Shown here: in pieces, positions 61,701 to 64,000 of the stretch
Numbering within the stretch: position 1 is the stretch's first letter
Layout of the letters: each line of letters opens with the position of its first letter
Assembly: GCA_005281725.1 (NCBI GenBank)
Contig: SSBO01000012.1
Location: 7,074,607 to 7,138,606, forward strand
Direction of reading: 5' to 3'
DNA from: Wuchereria bancrofti
Lineage: Eukaryota > Nematoda > Chromadorea > Rhabditida > Onchocercidae
DNA: 64,000 bases
Notes under the pieces: model-generated
Databases searched by the model: none
Seen by the model: the letters and a program-made list of their open reading frames with translations, nothing else
What the model was told of the DNA's origin: nothing
Program-made: the position numbers and the translations under genes

Positions 61701-64000
61701 AATTTGTGGAAGAAAATACTTTTGTTTTCTTCTTCATTGTTTTTCCCTTCGAGCCATTTTTTTTCTACGAGATCATCCAAAGTAACATAACATGTAATTC
61801 GACAAATTCTATGTTATGTGGAGGTTGGGAATTAGTTTCTCCACCTGAATATTTCAGTGAAAAGTTGTATGTTACTTGTGCCAGAAACTTATAGCTTTTT
61901 TTTAATGGCTTGTTCGATAAGTTAATATATCCTTTAATAAATGAAGCCACTTCAACCTATTTTTCTCTTTTTTATTCATTCGAATTAAATGTTCAAACTG
62001 TTCGACCTATATTATTAATATAACTTCAATTTTAAGAAAATAATCTAAAAGATTTTGGTATTTTTTATGCAGTTCATTTTCTTAACGTTAAGTTTGAAAC
62101 CAATAATTTCTTCTGTCATTAGTGCGCTTGAGGTTAGTCCTGATGAATCTAAAATTTTTAACGAATGAAAAAAAGTTGGAATTGTACCGATGTGCCTATT
62201 AGATTTTCTTTCGGGTTCCATCACCCAGCTGACTGTCATTTATTCTCAAGAAATTACTTTTGCAATAAAGGTTTTAAAAATCGTCTTGCATATGGATTTG
62301 AGCCGAGATTTATATTATTACTGGAATGGTGAGTAATGCAAGAGTAAAGAGAACTGAAATTTTCTCTTTAATTTTTTAATTTTCAACTAGTTTAAAACAT
62401 TTTCCACTCCCTATGATTACAAATTATCTATTATAATTACTAAATTAGTGAACATTAGTGGTAGAAATAACTTCAATGGTTACAAATATCACGATAGTCT
62501 TTACTATCATTGGACGAAGGACATAGGTATAATCCAGTAACCATAATTACACTTGAAATGTACAAAAGTATAATTATTATGTTATGTTAATTTCACTTTT
62601 ATTCCAAACATAGAAGTGAAATTTACTATATGTGAATACCGAATGTTCTGAATGAATTGACATCATCAATCGTCAGCTTGCTAGTGTTTGCTACCATTTA
62701 AATTCGACTTCTTATATTTTTCTAAGGTTGTAAGCAAACACTTCCTTAATTCACTATAACTTATTACTTTATCTTATCAGATATGAAACAACGTATAAGC
62801 CGGAATGAATAAAAGATTCACTATGAAATGGCGAATCCACAATAAATCATCTTTTCTGAACAGCAAATATTTTAAATATGGACACCAGAAACTTTTTTTG
62901 AAATGAAGTTGCGAAATTTATCTGTGATTCAAAGCTCCATCTCCGTCTCTGTACTGTATGGAAATCTGGCTTCATCAATTATCCATCAGTTATCCGTTTT
63001 CCATTTCATTTATCAGTTTCAGTACGGTGGTAGGCATTTCTTAGGCATGCTCTAGGGATCACCATAAACGGGATATCCCACAAGTTTTCTTCGCAACTAT
63101 TACAAAGAATGAATTAAGTGCAGCAGTAGTTCATATTGTGGTATACCTTGCAAAATCGTAGTAAATCCAAAAAGATAAGCCATCCGTCAACAATGTGAGT
63201 TCTAGTTCAGATGGCCACTCGCTAATTATTACTAAAAATGATTTACAACAAAGTTAACAAGTTCCAAAACACTGAAATATGAATTCTTCTCAATTCATAT
63301 TTCTTCAAAACAAAAAAGGAAGGCATAAAAGTACAAAAAAAAAAAAAACTGCTTTAGCTAAGAAATTCAAAAGTTCAAATTTTTTGAGAAAAAACCCAAA
63401 ATCCAATAAAATCTCTTGCAAACTTTGACGATCAATTTTGGAGATTGGTATCAGAAATCTGTAAACCTATAAATTTGGATGTAGCAAAACCAGTTTATAA
63501 CCTTTGTTTTCAAGATTATGCGTGTTAAGGTAGGAGTCTTGTATGGAGTGATTATTTACTTAATGCAAGTTAAAAAACTAATTTGCTTTCAGTTTCTTGC
63601 ATAATGCAGGTGCAAAAGAAAGTACACTTTCACATTTTTTAACAGGTATTTAATTTAGACGTAAATGCTTCAAAAGATTTCCTGCAAATATTTCTTTCAA
63701 TCCCGAGTAATTGACTAATAATTGACAGGATCTTAATATTTGAAACAGTAATCAATGTTTACAAAAATATTTCAAATTCAAATCGGAAACCAATCCAGTT
63801 AAAACGCATTTTATTCCATTACTGAATACTTTGGGAAGTTTTCATTGTAAAAATGTATACTTTTATGCTGGAAATTACATCTAATTGAGAGGTCTGTAAA
63901 AGCAGGTTCCATTTCTTTAGTGAAGCAGACTAAAGTTTCGAAATTTTAATACCAAAATGAGCTTCTTCTACAGCGGAAAGCTGATTAATCACCTACCAAA

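Larger units (their letters stand above)
50855..64000. other. 13-kb gene-poor right end
   Basis: AT-rich DNA with microsatellites and two exon-like islands described separately (52.4-52.7 and 55.4-55.8 kb). ORFs at 54973-55305, 56142-56423, 59072-59588 and 61706-61894 have AT-run or low-complexity translations and no splice framework. Nothing recognisable was found between 56 kb and the right edge. Confidence 0.5.

Overview
The window is AT-rich nuclear DNA from a nematode, most likely a spirurid or filarial worm. The evidence is the small exons separated by GT...AG introns of about 60-700 bp, acceptors of the TTTTNCAG type just before start codons, and protein sequences that look like diverged animal orthologues (one gene, tlp-1, is the nematode member of the Noc/Elbow/ZNF703 family). 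I saw no rRNA, tRNA, CRISPR, bacterial operon or Wolbachia-like gene. Gene calls rest on exon-by-exon reading: splice sites, reading phase, and remembered family motifs. No search was run.

Left part (1-23 kb), gene-dense. (1) Minus strand, cut by the left edge: a TRABID/ZRANB1-type ubiquitin-binding A20/OTU protein with three NZF zinc fingers, whose catalytic cysteine position reads as serine. (2) Plus strand, 6734-18291: DCAF1 (VprBP), substrate receptor of CRL4 ubiquitin ligases, in about 37 exons including an inferred 8-nt micro-exon. (3) Minus strand, 19477-23013: a TBC1D22-type RabGAP with both catalytic fingers. Genes 1 and 2 are divergent across 2.9 kb; genes 2 and 3 converge.

Middle (23-42.6 kb), a 19.6-kb gene-poor stretch. 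It holds a perfect 40-bp palindrome, an 839-bp foldback element with 77-bp inverted arms, and a few GC-richer islands.

Right part. tlp-1, a NET-family zinc-finger transcription factor, spans 42676-47790 with a tiny 57-nt first coding exon and a 3.3-kb first intron. Just downstream (49299-50854) I infer an unannotated small gene with a FLYWCH-like WxC...C signature. From 51 to 64 kb the sequence is mostly AT-rich non-coding DNA with microsatellites and two weak exon-like islands (52.4-52.7 kb and 55.4-55.8 kb).

Functionally, two neighbouring genes act in ubiquitin signalling (one reader or eraser, one ligase receptor), one in Rab/Golgi traffic, and one in developmental transcription. The sparse DNA around tlp-1 looks like a regulatory landscape. 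The best candidate for something new is the TRABID homologue with the natural Cys-to-Ser change.
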